Positions 9,172 through 18,212 are shown, counted from the stretch's first letter. The stretch: DNA of 64,000 nt from an uncultured Flavobacteriales bacterium (GCA_913058295.1 CAJXRD010000008.1:1-64000), one strand, 5' to 3'. The notes: generated by a model not told the origin, from the letters alone. Translations and numbers: made by a program.

Positions 9172-10101
9172 ATGAAAAAAAATTATTTTTTAGTTGCATT
9201 ATTTGCATTTGCTATGCTTAGCATGAATGCACAGATTGATCCTTTTGAAGATGACATGGAAGATTATCCAGTTGGACAGCCAATTATAGGTGGCTGGTGG
9301 ACCGATTGGGGTTGTGGTGGTGGTGCTGGTTGTGCAATTATAGCAGACGGAACCTATGCAAATGACGGATCTCAATCTGGATTAATACCAGGAGACGGAA
9401 CTACAGATGCTGTATTAGATTTAGGCAACAAAATATTTGATATCTGGTCATTAGAATTTCACATGTATATCCCAGCTGGTAAAGAAGGATATTTTAACCT
9501 TCAAGGAGAAGTTCCAATTGGTGCTGGAGAATGGATTGTTGGTAACTTATATTTTAACCAAGACGGTCTTGCTCCAGGTACAGGTGTAATTGATGATGCT
9601 GTTGGTGCGCCAGTTAATTTTACATATCCAGAAGACACATGGTTTAGAGTTGCAATGGAAGTAAATATAGAAAATGGTATTTCATTAGCTGAATGGAGTT
9701 TTTCTATTGCTAATGAATTGGTGATACCTGAAGGCACTCCTTTTACTAGTGCAGACGGAACCCCTCCTACTAGTTTAGGTGGTATCGATTTTTGGTCTGG
9801 TAACACCAACCATGAATTCTATTTAGATTCATTTATTTATGTAGATGATGAAGTTGATATAATTTTATCTATGGAAGATTTCTCCGCTACCGGTTTTAGA
9901 TCTGCATTAAGCAACAACATCTTAACCTTACAAGCTAATGAAGAAATTTCTAAGGTATCTATTTATAATATGTTAGGACAAGAAGTTTATAATTCTTCTA
10001 CAAATACTTCTTCTATAAACATGTCTAGTTATGCTAATGGAACGTATATCGTTAAAGTTAACATTGCAGGAACGGAAGGTTCTGTTAAAATTGTAAAATA
10101 A
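9172..10101 (+). CDS. secreted T9SS cargo protein, paralog 3 of 4
   Basis: This is the third 309-residue copy, directly after paralog 2 (174 bp apart). It keeps the signal peptide, WTDWGCGGGAGCAI with both cysteines, the GDGTTDAVLDLGNK segment and the type A-like tail. It diverges in the middle, where FRVAMEVNIENGISLAEWSF replaces the FRIVMNWNIENG form of copies 1 and 2. It also diverges before the tail, with IYVDDEVDIILSMEDFSATG. Such local divergence between conserved ends could reflect different ligand preferences, which is inference. It has its own leader and terminator. Confidence 0.85.
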   Translation: MKKNYFLVALFAFAMLSMNAQIDPFEDDMEDYPVGQPIIGGWWTDWGCGGGAGCAIIADGTYANDGSQSGLIPGDGTTDAVLDLGNKIFDIWSLEFHMYIPAGKEGYFNLQGEVPIGAGEWIVGNLYFNQDGLAPGTGVIDDAVGAPVNFTYPEDTWFRVAMEVNIENGISLAEWSFSIANELVIPEGTPFTSADGTPPTSLGGIDFWSGNTNHEFYLDSFIYVDDEVDIILSMEDFSATGFRSALSNNILTLQANEEISKVSIYNMLGQEVYNSSTNTSSINMSSYANGTYIVKVNIAGTEGSVKIVK

Positions 10102-10126
10102 GTATAATACAAAATTATTTATCCTT

Positions 10127-10156
10127 AAAAGGCTGTCTTAATAGACAGCCTTTTAT
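10127..10156 (+). terminator. terminator of secreted paralog 3
   Basis: AAAAGGCTGTC (10127-10137) pairs with GACAGCCTTTT (10144-10154) around the loop TTAATA. It is the third copy of this stem and lies between paralog 3 and the convergent rhomboid gene, so it may end both transcripts. Confidence 0.88.
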
Positions 10157-10202
10157 TATAGGTTACATATTGTCATTAATTATTAAAACACTAGGAAAGA
10201 GG

Positions 10203-10985
10203 CTATAAATCCTTTTTAGGGCTGTCAGGGTTACTTTTAAAGGTATATTTAATAGTAACAGTATTTGGTTTTCTACTTATTATCGTTTTTTCAATTTTAT
10301 CTTCTTCAAGAGTAGTATCCGGAATAGATTCTATAAAATTCCCATCATCATCAAAATGTTGCAAAAACAAATCGTCTTCAGGCTTAAAATCATCCTTTTC
10401 CCAAAGATATTTTTTATTGCTTATCGGATTCTTTTTAAATATAATGGCAAATAAAATTCCAATTAGAAAACCAGACAAATGCCCTTCCCAAGAAATTTTA
10501 GGGTCTGTAGGAAATATATACCATATAAAACTTCCATATAAAAAGATAACCATAAAAGACAAAGCAGTTAATTGGTATTGCTTAGAAAATATCCCCTTAA
10601 ACATTAAAAATGCAGTTAGCATATAAATTACACCACTTGCTCCAATATGTAAGGAAGGCCTTCCAATAATCCAAGTAAGCAAACCCGTAAGTAGTAACCC
10701 AAAAATTAAAACTTTCCAACGGATGCTTCGATAAAAATAAAATAAGGCTGTGCTTAGTACCACTAAAGGCACGGAGTTATTAAATAAGTGTTTTACATCT
10801 CCATGGATAAGTGGTCCAAATAAAATTCCTTGTAAGCCTTTAATTTCTCTTGGATAAATACCCAAGTAATTAAAGTTTAAATTAAATCGGGATTCTAACC
10901 AAAATACCCCTACTATAATTAATAGAAAGAGTAATGGATAAATTATCACATCTGTAGAAAATTGTAGTTCTTTTTTTATTGACAT
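10203..10985 (-). CDS. rhomboid-family intramembrane serine protease
   Basis: This is an inner-membrane protease that cuts transmembrane helices of client proteins. The 260 residues contain about six membrane segments (about 12-30, 70-85, 90-107, 115-130, 138-157, 170-184). The family marks are HGDVKHLFNN at 61-70, the catalytic GASG with Ser117, and His169 in WEGHLSG. All dyad residues are present, so it should be active. A hydrophilic, acidic tail of about 75 residues follows the last helix. It lies on the opposite strand between paralogs 3 and 4. Natural substrates are unknown. Confidence 0.9.
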   Translation of the reverse strand: MSIKKELQFSTDVIIYPLLFLLIIVGVFWLESRFNLNFNYLGIYPREIKGLQGILFGPLIHGDVKHLFNNSVPLVVLSTALFYFYRSIRWKVLIFGLLLTGLLTWIIGRPSLHIGASGVIYMLTAFLMFKGIFSKQYQLTALSFMVIFLYGSFIWYIFPTDPKISWEGHLSGFLIGILFAIIFKKNPISNKKYLWEKDDFKPEDDLFLQHFDDDGNFIESIPDTTLEEDKIEKTIISRKPNTVTIKYTFKSNPDSPKKDL

Positions 10986-11099
10986 ACTTTTTTTATTTCA
11001 AAAAACAGTCCTTTTTTCAAATTTAGGATAAATTGTCAGTTATCATAAAATAAAAATGGTAACTTTACTAATGTTAGCTCCCCGCTAAAAAATTATAAA

Positions 11100-12035
11100 A
11101 TGAAAAACCTTCTTTTAATAGGCATTGCCCTTGTTTTTTCAACACTATCTATTCAAGCACAAATTGCCCCTTTCGAGGATGACATGGAAAGTTATACCAT
11201 AGGACAGCCAATTTTTGAAGAACACTGGACCGATTGGGGTTGTGGTGGAGGCGCTGGTTGTGCAATTATGGCTTCAAACACATATGCTCATGATGGCTCT
11301 CAATCTGGTTTAATACCAGGAGACGGAACAACAGATGCTGTGTTAGATTTAGGTAATAAAATATTTGATGAATGGTTTTTAGAATTCTGGATGTATATTC
11401 CTGAAGGTAAAGAAGGATATTTTAACCTACAAGGGGAAGTTCCTATTGACGCTGGAGAATGGATTGTAGGTAATATATATTTTAACCAAGATGGTCTTGC
11501 ACCTGGCACAGGTGTAATTGATGATGCAGTTGGCGCTCCAGTTAACTTTTCTTATCCCGAAGATCAGTGGTTTAGAATAGTAATGTTCTGGAACATTGAA
11601 AATGGTATTTCTTTAGCTGAATGGGAAATGTCTGTTAATAATATAATGGTAATACCAGAAGGCACTCCTTTTACTAAGGCAGATGGAACCTCTCCAACTA
11701 GTTTAGGAGGTATCAATTTTTGGTCGGGTAACACAAAACATGAATTCTACTTGGATAATTTCGATTTTTTGGATGGTTTTATTATTTTTTCTACAGAAGA
11801 TTTTAATTCCAAAGAATTTGTGGCAGTACCTAATCCGGTAAAAGATAAATTAAACCTGAGTGCTAATGAAGAAATTTCATCCATCTCCATTACAAATATT
11901 CTAGGGCAAGAAATACATACTCAAAGCATAAATGCATTAAACACAAGCATCGATATGTCTTCTTTTTCTAAAGGAACTTATTTTATAAATGCCATAATTG
12001 GAGACACAACTGGCACGATAAAAATTATTAAATAA
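11100..12035 (+). CDS. secreted T9SS cargo protein, paralog 4 of 4 (divergent)
   Basis: This is the most divergent member of the family at 311 residues. The signal peptide differs (MKNLLLIGIALVFSTLSIQA), but the mature domain keeps WTDWGCGGGAGCAI, PGDGTTDAVLDLGNK and FWSGNTKHEFYLDNF. Unlike copies 1-3, its sorting tail has the canonical PNPV start (VAVPNPVKDKLNLSANEEIS, about 241-260) and ends TGTIKIIK. A promoter-like TAACTTTA lies at 11060-11067. The leader shared by copies 1-3 and their GGCTGTC terminator are missing, so this copy was probably established earlier or independently. Function is unknown. Confidence 0.85.
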   Translation: MKNLLLIGIALVFSTLSIQAQIAPFEDDMESYTIGQPIFEEHWTDWGCGGGAGCAIMASNTYAHDGSQSGLIPGDGTTDAVLDLGNKIFDEWFLEFWMYIPEGKEGYFNLQGEVPIDAGEWIVGNIYFNQDGLAPGTGVIDDAVGAPVNFSYPEDQWFRIVMFWNIENGISLAEWEMSVNNIMVIPEGTPFTKADGTSPTSLGGINFWSGNTKHEFYLDNFDFLDGFIIFSTEDFNSKEFVAVPNPVKDKLNLSANEEISSISITNILGQEIHTQSINALNTSIDMSSFSKGTYFINAIIGDTTGTIKIIK

Positions 12036-12070
12036 TAAGCATTTCTAAATAATAGGCTGCTATAAAATTG

Positions 12071-12078
12071 TATTTTTA
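12071..12078 (+). promoter_or_regulatory. -7 promoter element of rarA
   Basis: TATTTTTA resembles TAnnTTTG and ends only 5 bp before the ATG at 12084. Initiation at the usual distance would give a transcript with almost no leader. This is suggestive only. Confidence 0.4.
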
Positions 12079-12083
12079 CGGGT

Positions 12084-13361
12084 ATGAGCATACCCTTAGC
12101 AGAACGCATTAGACCTAACACATTAGACGAATATTTAAGCCAGGAGCAATTAGTTGGTGCCGAAGGAGCTATTACTGCACAATTAAAAACCGGGGTGCTT
12201 TCCTCTATGATTTTTTGGGGGCCTCCTGGTACAGGTAAAACCACATTGGCAACTATTATTGCAAACCAATCTAAAAGACCTTTTTATTCTTTAAGTGCTA
12301 TTGATAGTGGTGTTGCTGCGGTTAGAAAAGTGATAGATGAAGCTAAAAAAAGTGACACTCTTTTTTCAACAAAAAATCCTATTTTATTTATCGATGAGAT
12401 TCATCGGTTTAGTAAATCACAACAAGATTCTCTTTTAAAAGCAGTAGAAAAAGGTTGGGTAACTTTATTTGGTGCTACTACAGAGAACCCTAGTTTTGAA
12501 GTGATCCCTGCCCTCCTATCTCGTTGTCAAGTTTATGTTTTAGAATCTTTTAGCAAAAAAGATTTAGAGGCGCTTTTAGAACGTGCCATTCTTAAAGATG
12601 AATTACTATCCAAAAAAAATATCCATTTAAAAGAAACCGAAGCTCTACTGAGAATTTCTGGAGGTGATGCTAGAAAGTTATTGAATATTTTAGAACTAGT
12701 AGTCCTTTCTGAAGTTGAAGATGAAATTACAATAACCAATAAAATGGTTTTGCAAAAGGTGCAGAAAAACACTGTTTTATACGATAAAACTGGAGAGCAG
12801 CATTACGATATCATTTCGGCTTTTATAAAATCGATTAGAGGTAGCGATCCTAATGCAGCGGTATATTGGCTTGCTAGAATGATTGAAGGTGGTGAAGATT
12901 TAAAATTTATAGCAAGAAGGCTTCTTATTTTAGCTTCAGAAGATATTGGCAATGCAAACCCTACAGCCTTGGTATTAGCGAATAGCACATTTCAGGCAGT
13001 AACTTCAGTTGGTTATCCGGAAGCGCGGATTATTTTAAGTCAATGTGTGATTTATTTGGCAACTTCTCCTAAAAGTAATGCGTCTTATATGGCAATTAAA
13101 GAAGCACAACAATTGGTAAAACAAACAGGAGATTTATCGGTACCATTGCCTATTAGAAACGCACCAACCAAACTAATGAAAGAATTGGGTTATGGCAAAG
13201 AATACCAATATGCACATAACTATGATGGTAATTTTGCTATTCAGGAATTTTTACCGGAAGAAATTAAAGATACAAGATTCTATTCTCCAGGAAATAACCC
13301 CAAAGAAAATAGCCTAAGAATCTATTTAAAAAGTCTTTGGAAAGACAAATACGGATATTAA
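12084..13361 (+). CDS. rarA: replication-associated recombination protein A (AAA+ ATPase RarA/MgsA)
   Basis: RarA is a clamp-loader-like AAA+ ATPase that acts at stalled replication forks. The 425 residues match the family length. They start with the characteristic [17 protein letters not shown]. Walker A is GPPGTGKTT at 46-54, and Walker B is [15 protein letters not shown] at about 98-112. A sensor-1 region ([11 protein letters not shown]) and the C-terminal tetramerisation domain ([22 protein letters not shown], later [14 protein letters not shown]) follow. The ATG at 12084 gives the expected N terminus. The gene is convergent with 13358-14203, and the stop codons overlap by 4 bp with no clear hairpin between them. 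Confidence 0.95.
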   Translation: MSIPLAERIRPNTLDEYLSQEQLVGAEGAITAQLKTGVLSSMIFWGPPGTGKTTLATIIANQSKRPFYSLSAIDSGVAAVRKVIDEAKKSDTLFSTKNPILFIDEIHRFSKSQQDSLLKAVEKGWVTLFGATTENPSFEVIPALLSRCQVYVLESFSKKDLEALLERAILKDELLSKKNIHLKETEALLRISGGDARKLLNILELVVLSEVEDEITITNKMVLQKVQKNTVLYDKTGEQHYDIISAFIKSIRGSDPNAAVYWLARMIEGGEDLKFIARRLLILASEDIGNANPTALVLANSTFQAVTSVGYPEARIILSQCVIYLATSPKSNASYMAIKEAQQLVKQTGDLSVPLPIRNAPTKLMKELGYGKEYQYAHNYDGNFAIQEFLPEEIKDTRFYSPGNNPKENSLRIYLKSLWKDKYGY

Positions 13362-14203
13362 TTCTCTAATTTATAAAGTGTTGAACCTTTTTTATTCTCA
13401 ATACTTATATTTTTATAAGAATCGAATTCCGCTTTCGACATTTTGCCTTTATTATTTGTAAAAGTTACTTCACCAGCGAATACACTAAGCTTTCCAATTA
13501 GCAATAAGTCATCATCAGAATCATTAGACTCTTCATAAAATGAATATCCATCTTTTGTTTTCCGAAGTAAATAGGTTTTCCCAGCATTCGTATAATTTGA
13601 AAATTTTGCTGTTGGAAGATTATCTAATCCATTAGATTCAATTGTATTGGTTGAATTCTCTTTTGGTTTTTTCTCTACTGTTTCTTTTGCAACAACAGGA
13701 ACGGCTGCAACTTTTACCACTTCCTTACTTGTCTTATTTACATTTTTATCTATAGCAACTTCCTCATAGGTACTTATAGGCTTCTGATTTACATATAGAT
13801 CTCGTACATCTCTAAAAGCCTCTCTGGTTGCTTCATAATAGGCTTTTCTGTAATCTTTAACATCACTTTTCCCTTTTTGACTTCTAAAAACCTCCGTCCC
13901 ATCACAATCCCGAATAATCATTTCGACTTTAGTAATTAAAAATCCAGGTTTTCCTTCTGCATCTGCGTATAAACCATCACATCTTCTTACATTATCTGGG
14001 ACTTCATCTTGAAAATAAGCATGAAATCCATGTTTATTATAAAGAAATTTAATAAGTGAATTTAATTCGTATTTGTCCTTTTCATCTTGAAATTCGAATT
14101 GTTCAGACACAATGATATAACTATAATCACTCAGAGATTTTTGAGTAAATCCTTTAGTTATCATGCTTAAAAAGAAAACTATGAGTACAAAATATTTTTT
14201 CAT
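13358..14203 (-). CDS. secreted protein of unknown function, end of the radC operon
   Basis: I do not recognise this 281-residue protein. It has a signal peptide (about 1-20, ending KGFTQ). The first mature domain (about 22-140) is mixed alpha/beta and contains two cysteines in CDGLYADAEGKPG and RDCDGTEVF. A low-complexity Lys/Val/Glu-rich linker follows (about 150-195). The small C-terminal domain contains KTYLLRKTKDGYSFYEE. The start codon overlaps the stop of the DUF5723 gene by 4 bp (ATGA), so the two are translationally coupled and may act in the same envelope process. The product is probably periplasmic or on the outer membrane. Confidence 0.7.
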   Translation of the reverse strand: MKKYFVLIVFFLSMITKGFTQKSLSDYSYIIVSEQFEFQDEKDKYELNSLIKFLYNKHGFHAYFQDEVPDNVRRCDGLYADAEGKPGFLITKVEMIIRDCDGTEVFRSQKGKSDVKDYRKAYYEATREAFRDVRDLYVNQKPISTYEEVAIDKNVNKTSKEVVKVAAVPVVAKETVEKKPKENSTNTIESNGLDNLPTAKFSNYTNAGKTYLLRKTKDGYSFYEESNDSDDDLLLIGKLSVFAGEVTFTNNKGKMSKAEFDSYKNISIENKKGSTLYKLEN

Positions 14204-15615
14204 TCCTTATCAATAATTATATTAAAGCCTAATTGTAAAGATACACTTTTTGCTTTTGCAATATTTTGATACCATTGTAAATTATCGGCCATAATATAAA
14301 AATTTACCACCCCCATATTAGCAACAATACCCAAGCCAATATTAGCCGCAGAATAAGAATCTATGGTATAGGTTGCCTTTGTAGAAAAATGATCTGAAAA
14401 ACGGCGGTAATAAAAAAGAGTAGCAGCGATTTGTGGTCCTTTGGGACGAAACATACTATAATACTGGAATCCCACAGATTGATTGAATTCTTGATTTTCT
14501 CCCATTTTAAGACAATTACATGCACCACTTCCCCCTACTGCCTTACCAAAGTTATATTTTATGGAGGCATTCATTTTTACAGGGCGAAATCTAGTATAGG
14601 AATTATTTAAGGTGTCTACTTCAAAAGTATCTTCAATTTCATCTATTAAATCATCATAATAATCATTGGTCGATTCTCCATCTTCAAGAGCTGGGAATAA
14701 AAGTTCTATACCATCCAAAACATATTCACCCTTTACTTGATAGGTCTCTACATCTTTTGTGTAAAATATCGCTCCTACATCTAATAAGCTAGCACTTGCA
14801 GTCCACTTTTCATTTATTTCATAAGTTCCACCTAGATCCATTCCGAAGCCAATATTTCCGCCAAAAAAAGCACGTCCCATAATCTCACTAACCACTTGAG
14901 AGGATCCATCTAAATCTTCAAGAGACTCAATTCCAGAAGTTTCCACAGTAATATCTGCATTAGAAATAATATGCTCGTAAATATTATTCTCTGTTTCGCT
15001 TAATCGTGTGGTAAAGGTGCCTTTATTATTAGTACTTCTATAACTTAACATACTGGAGTAAATTTTAAATCTAGCTCCTAATGTTAATTTATCTGTGACT
15101 TTTTTATTTGCTCCAAAATGATAGATGCTAAGCAATTCACCTGTAGTACTTATTTCACCTAAATCGAAATCTTTACCAATATAATTGACATTTCCTTCCC
15201 AAGCCAATGTGGCTAAATCTTTAGGGAAATATAAAATAAAGTCTAATTCTTGATAAACTCCTCCCGAAAAATAAAAGTCCTTATTATTCTTCCATCCAAA
15301 ACTTATAATTTCTAATTGTTCGGTAGCAGTAAAAAAGTCTGTGTTTTTTAAACCTCGTATGGAATTGGTTATTCGGTCATTAATATCATCATTAGAATCT
15401 TTAAATATGTCATATGCAGAAATTCCAGACGAGCCTCCATTAATATGAATGTGTGATAAAAAAGGAATTCCAAAATGATAGTCATAATTAACGATACTTC
15501 CTGGATTAAGCATCATGGATTGAGGCACCTCCTCTAATCCATAAAGAACTTGTTTATTTTGAGCATAAAGCAATAGCACCCAAAACATGAATATACATGT
15601 AATTAGGTTTTTCAT
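14200..15615 (-). CDS. DUF5723-like outer membrane beta-barrel protein
   Basis: This 471-residue protein has a signal peptide (MKNLITCIFMFWVLLLYAQ). The alternating beta-strand pattern is typical of Bacteroidota outer-membrane proteins assigned to DUF5723. Family-like features are the opening LYGLEEVPQSMMLNPGS, the HFGANKKVTDKLTLGARFKIYSS segment, and late strands such as PQIAATLFYYRRFSDHFSTKATYTI. No catalytic residues are evident. The start overlaps the stop of the lipoprotein gene upstream by 4 bp and the end overlaps the next gene by 4 bp, so all three are coupled. The role is unknown; an outer-membrane structural or secretion accessory function is plausible. Confidence 0.75.
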   Translation of the reverse strand: MKNLITCIFMFWVLLLYAQNKQVLYGLEEVPQSMMLNPGSIVNYDYHFGIPFLSHIHINGGSSGISAYDIFKDSNDDINDRITNSIRGLKNTDFFTATEQLEIISFGWKNNKDFYFSGGVYQELDFILYFPKDLATLAWEGNVNYIGKDFDLGEISTTGELLSIYHFGANKKVTDKLTLGARFKIYSSMLSYRSTNNKGTFTTRLSETENNIYEHIISNADITVETSGIESLEDLDGSSQVVSEIMGRAFFGGNIGFGMDLGGTYEINEKWTASASLLDVGAIFYTKDVETYQVKGEYVLDGIELLFPALEDGESTNDYYDDLIDEIEDTFEVDTLNNSYTRFRPVKMNASIKYNFGKAVGGSGACNCLKMGENQEFNQSVGFQYYSMFRPKGPQIAATLFYYRRFSDHFSTKATYTIDSYSAANIGLGIVANMGVVNFYIMADNLQWYQNIAKAKSVSLQLGFNIIIDKE

Positions 15616-16157
15616 TGTTCTATCCTTAAATAATAAGTGGTTTTTGATTGTAAATTTAATAAGCCTTCTAAGTCATCAACAGCGGTGGAAGCAATAACAT
15701 TAACAACTACTTTTTCAGCACTGGTTAATTCCAAGATAGTTTCTCCTTCAACGTTCTCTATATGCTCTGTAATTAAAGGAGCTGATGTAGCTCCAGCACC
15801 AACTGGAAATGTTATTTCATATTGAAGCTCATTGTTTTCATTTAAAAATTTATATTCTGAAACGAAATCAACTGGAAAGCTATTGGTATATTTAAAATAG
15901 AACTCTGCTCTTAACAAGTTGTCTACTATAAACTCATCATTTAGAAAATCAAAATTTGTAGTGTCGGAAACAATTATATTATTCGCTCCAATTTCTGAGA
16001 AACTTTCTGAATTTAATTCATAAAACAAAAAGTCCAATTCTATAACTGGAGTAACTAATATATCGTCTGTTTGCTCAAAGTCAGTATCTTTTACACAAGC
16101 TGTAAAAAATAGCATGGCAATTCCTATGGTAAGGAGCAGGTTAAGTTTTAAATTCAT
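15612..16157 (-). CDS. lipoprotein of unknown function
   Basis: A 181-residue protein that starts with a lipoprotein signal (IAMLFFTACVKDTD, Cys21 or nearby). The remainder is rich in beta strand and acidic residues (VIELDFLFYELNSESFSEIG) and may be anchored in the outer membrane. No family is recognised. Its stop overlaps the start of the DUF5723-like barrel gene by 4 bp, a pairing that suggests a lipoprotein and barrel acting together. Confidence 0.7.
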   Translation of the reverse strand: MNLKLNLLLTIGIAMLFFTACVKDTDFEQTDDILVTPVIELDFLFYELNSESFSEIGANNIIVSDTTNFDFLNDEFIVDNLLRAEFYFKYTNSFPVDFVSEYKFLNENNELQYEITFPVGAGATSAPLITEHIENVEGETILELTSAEKVVVNVIASTAVDDLEGLLNLQSKTTYYLRIEQ

Positions 16158-16209
16158 AATTGTTGGGACAATTTAAATTATAACGCAATATATAACAGAA
16201 ATATTACCC

Positions 16210-16899
16210 CTACAAGTGCCTTTTAATATCCAGAAGGTGATCTACAATTGTATATTTTTGAGGAAGAGGTTCTTTTCTATAGTTATAATACATCGTTTCC
16301 ATACCTACATTTTCTGCGCCTAAAATATCCGCTTCAAAGGTATCTCCGATCATTATGCTAGAAGAAGCACTAGCATTTGCTTTTTTTAATGCGGCAGTAA
16401 ATATTAAAGGATTTGGCTTTTTTACACCAATTTCTTCAGATGTGGTAACTGTAGAAAAATGATTATTAATCCCGCTATTTTTTAGTTTTAAATGCTGAAC
16501 ATCATTAAATCCATTGGTAATAATATGTAAGGTATACTTTTCAGCTAAATAATCTAAAATCAATTCAGCACCATCAAAAAGATGGTTATCACCCGGCAAT
16601 TCCTCTATATAGGAATCTGCCAATTCATCTATCTTTTGCAAAGTAAAATTCAGTTTAAATACAGCAAAGGTTTCCGTTAGCCTTCCTCTTCTTAAATCTA
16701 CTTTACTCACCTTATCTTCTCTAAAAAGTTTCCAGTAATTAAAGTTTATTGGCTCGTATACATTTATAAAATCCTCCACTGCTAAATCTATAGCATGATT
16801 TTTAAAAACCCTTTTAAAGGCAAGCATGGAATTTTTATCAAAATCCCAGAGGGTATGATCTAGATCAAAAAAAACATCTGTAATGATTTTATTATTCAT
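16210..16899 (-). CDS. YjjG-family HAD hydrolase (noncanonical pyrimidine nucleotidase)
   Basis: A 229-residue HAD-superfamily phosphatase. Members of the YjjG subgroup dephosphorylate nucleoside monophosphates, including damaged pyrimidines, to keep them out of DNA. Motif I is FFDLDHTLWDFDKNS with nucleophile Asp12 and Asp14. Motif II lies in HIITNGF (Thr). The Lys of motif III is in GVKKPNP, and motif IV is MIGDTFEADILGA. The helical cap between motifs I and II is of the C1 type. The gene ends 52 bp before the lipoprotein gene and starts 6 bp after the deacetylase-like gene, so it is part of the radC operon. Confidence 0.85.
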   Translation of the reverse strand: MNNKIITDVFFDLDHTLWDFDKNSMLAFKRVFKNHAIDLAVEDFINVYEPINFNYWKLFREDKVSKVDLRRGRLTETFAVFKLNFTLQKIDELADSYIEELPGDNHLFDGAELILDYLAEKYTLHIITNGFNDVQHLKLKNSGINNHFSTVTTSEEIGVKKPNPLIFTAALKKANASASSSIMIGDTFEADILGAENVGMETMYYNYRKEPLPQKYTIVDHLLDIKRHL

Positions 16900-16905
16900 T
16901 TGTTC

Positions 16906-18204
16906 TTATTTTAAAAAAGGCTCTTTTGTTAGACGCACAAAAAGATCCTGCCACACTTTATTAGATTTAATAGGACTAAAATTTTTATTACTAAAAAGTA
17001 CAGAAAAGGTTCCATTTACTTGTTTTACTGAACTATATAATTTTTCAAAATTATCTGTTATCTTCGACTCTTTATCATCTATAAATGCACTTGTTGAAAA
17101 TGCTATTGGATGAATTAATAAAGGAGATACAATCTCATAATCTAAATCGTAAAACAAATAAGGAGTACAAGAACTAGCTCTAAACCCCGATTGATTTTCG
17201 TAAACCATAGAAAAATCCTCCTCCACTTCTAATTCTACTAAGCTTCTATAATTATGAGGAAGGTTAACCATAAACTGAGAGTTCATAGAACTTACTAAGT
17301 TTCTATTGGTGATTTTTTCCAACTGATTTTTCTCCTTTTTAAGAATATCGAAATTCTTTAGGGAATCTTTAGAGAAAATTAATCCAATCTGTTTATAGTC
17401 TGAAACTCTTTTAATAAGCAGTCTAAACTTTTTCTTTCTAAAATTAGTGCCTTCAATAAAATTTACTGCTTCACCTAGTAAAAAGAAAACCGTAAGCTTT
17501 GTTTTATGTTCCTTAACCGTATTAATTATCCATTCGAAAGTATTATAAGGATCTTCTTTAACTCCTATAACCACACCAATCCTTTTAATGGCATCTCTAA
17601 GATTAAGATTTATTATATCTTTTACAAAGCCTGAAATAGATCTTAAAACACCTTTTTGTTTATATGCGAAAGGTTCCTGAGCATTTATCAAATTATGAAC
17701 CACCATATTTTTGATTGGAAAGTTTAATTGCGGAAATGTTCTCTCTAACACTTCTTTAAACTTATACGCCCATATATCTACCAATGGATATTGCAATAAA
17801 TCTTCTTTATAAACTAAACTTTCCGAAGCAAGAAAACGTCCTTTTTCATCTTTTACATGAGGTAAATATTCCTCATACCTACTTAGTAGGTAAAAACTTG
17901 CAGAAAATATATCGAAGGCCAAACCACTCTTAGCTCCGACTGAAAAAAAACATTTGGTTTCTTCCCAATTTTTAATCTTAATATCAATACTTTCAAAGCC
18001 CTGCTGTGTTAATAGTCCAGAACTCTGAATAAACAATTCGTTTCCTAAGGGCTTTTTTCCATAAGATAATTTGGGACCAGAATAAGCAATAAATTCCTCT
18101 ATAATATTGGTGAAACCAACTTCAATTCCCAATACTCGAAAACAGATGTGTTTAAAAGTATAGCTTATTCTATGAGTAGATTTTAGTGTATATATTAATA
18201 GCAT
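16906..18204 (-). CDS. polysaccharide-deacetylase-like protein (DUF7033-type), possibly inactive
   Basis: A 432-residue protein that resembles the cytoplasmic polysaccharide deacetylase-family proteins found beside radC in Flavobacteriaceae. The N-terminal domain (about 1-160) contains LSRYEEYLPHVKDEKGRF and YPLVDIWAYKFKEVLE, which I associate with this group from memory. The central region (about 175-260) corresponds to the NodB-like domain. Where active members carry aspartates before a YAYKHKG-like segment, this one reads LINAQEPFAYKQKG, so the metal-binding Asp pair appears lost. Later catalytic motifs are also not obvious. It may be a degenerate or regulatory homologue. Neighbours are radC (8 bp upstream) and the YjjG-like gene (6 bp downstream). 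Confidence 0.65.
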   Translation of the reverse strand: MLLIYTLKSTHRISYTFKHICFRVLGIEVGFTNIIEEFIAYSGPKLSYGKKPLGNELFIQSSGLLTQQGFESIDIKIKNWEETKCFFSVGAKSGLAFDIFSASFYLLSRYEEYLPHVKDEKGRFLASESLVYKEDLLQYPLVDIWAYKFKEVLERTFPQLNFPIKNMVVHNLINAQEPFAYKQKGVLRSISGFVKDIINLNLRDAIKRIGVVIGVKEDPYNTFEWIINTVKEHKTKLTVFFLLGEAVNFIEGTNFRKKKFRLLIKRVSDYKQIGLIFSKDSLKNFDILKKEKNQLEKITNRNLVSSMNSQFMVNLPHNYRSLVELEVEEDFSMVYENQSGFRASSCTPYLFYDLDYEIVSPLLIHPIAFSTSAFIDDKESKITDNFEKLYSSVKQVNGTFSVLFSNKNFSPIKSNKVWQDLFVRLTKEPFLK

Positions 18205-18212
18205 AAATAATA

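Noticed and set aside
9501..9809. Antisense frame within secreted paralog 3
   Set aside because: It is the mirror of the conserved coding region, also seen opposite copy 4 (11300-11509), and has no start context or family match.
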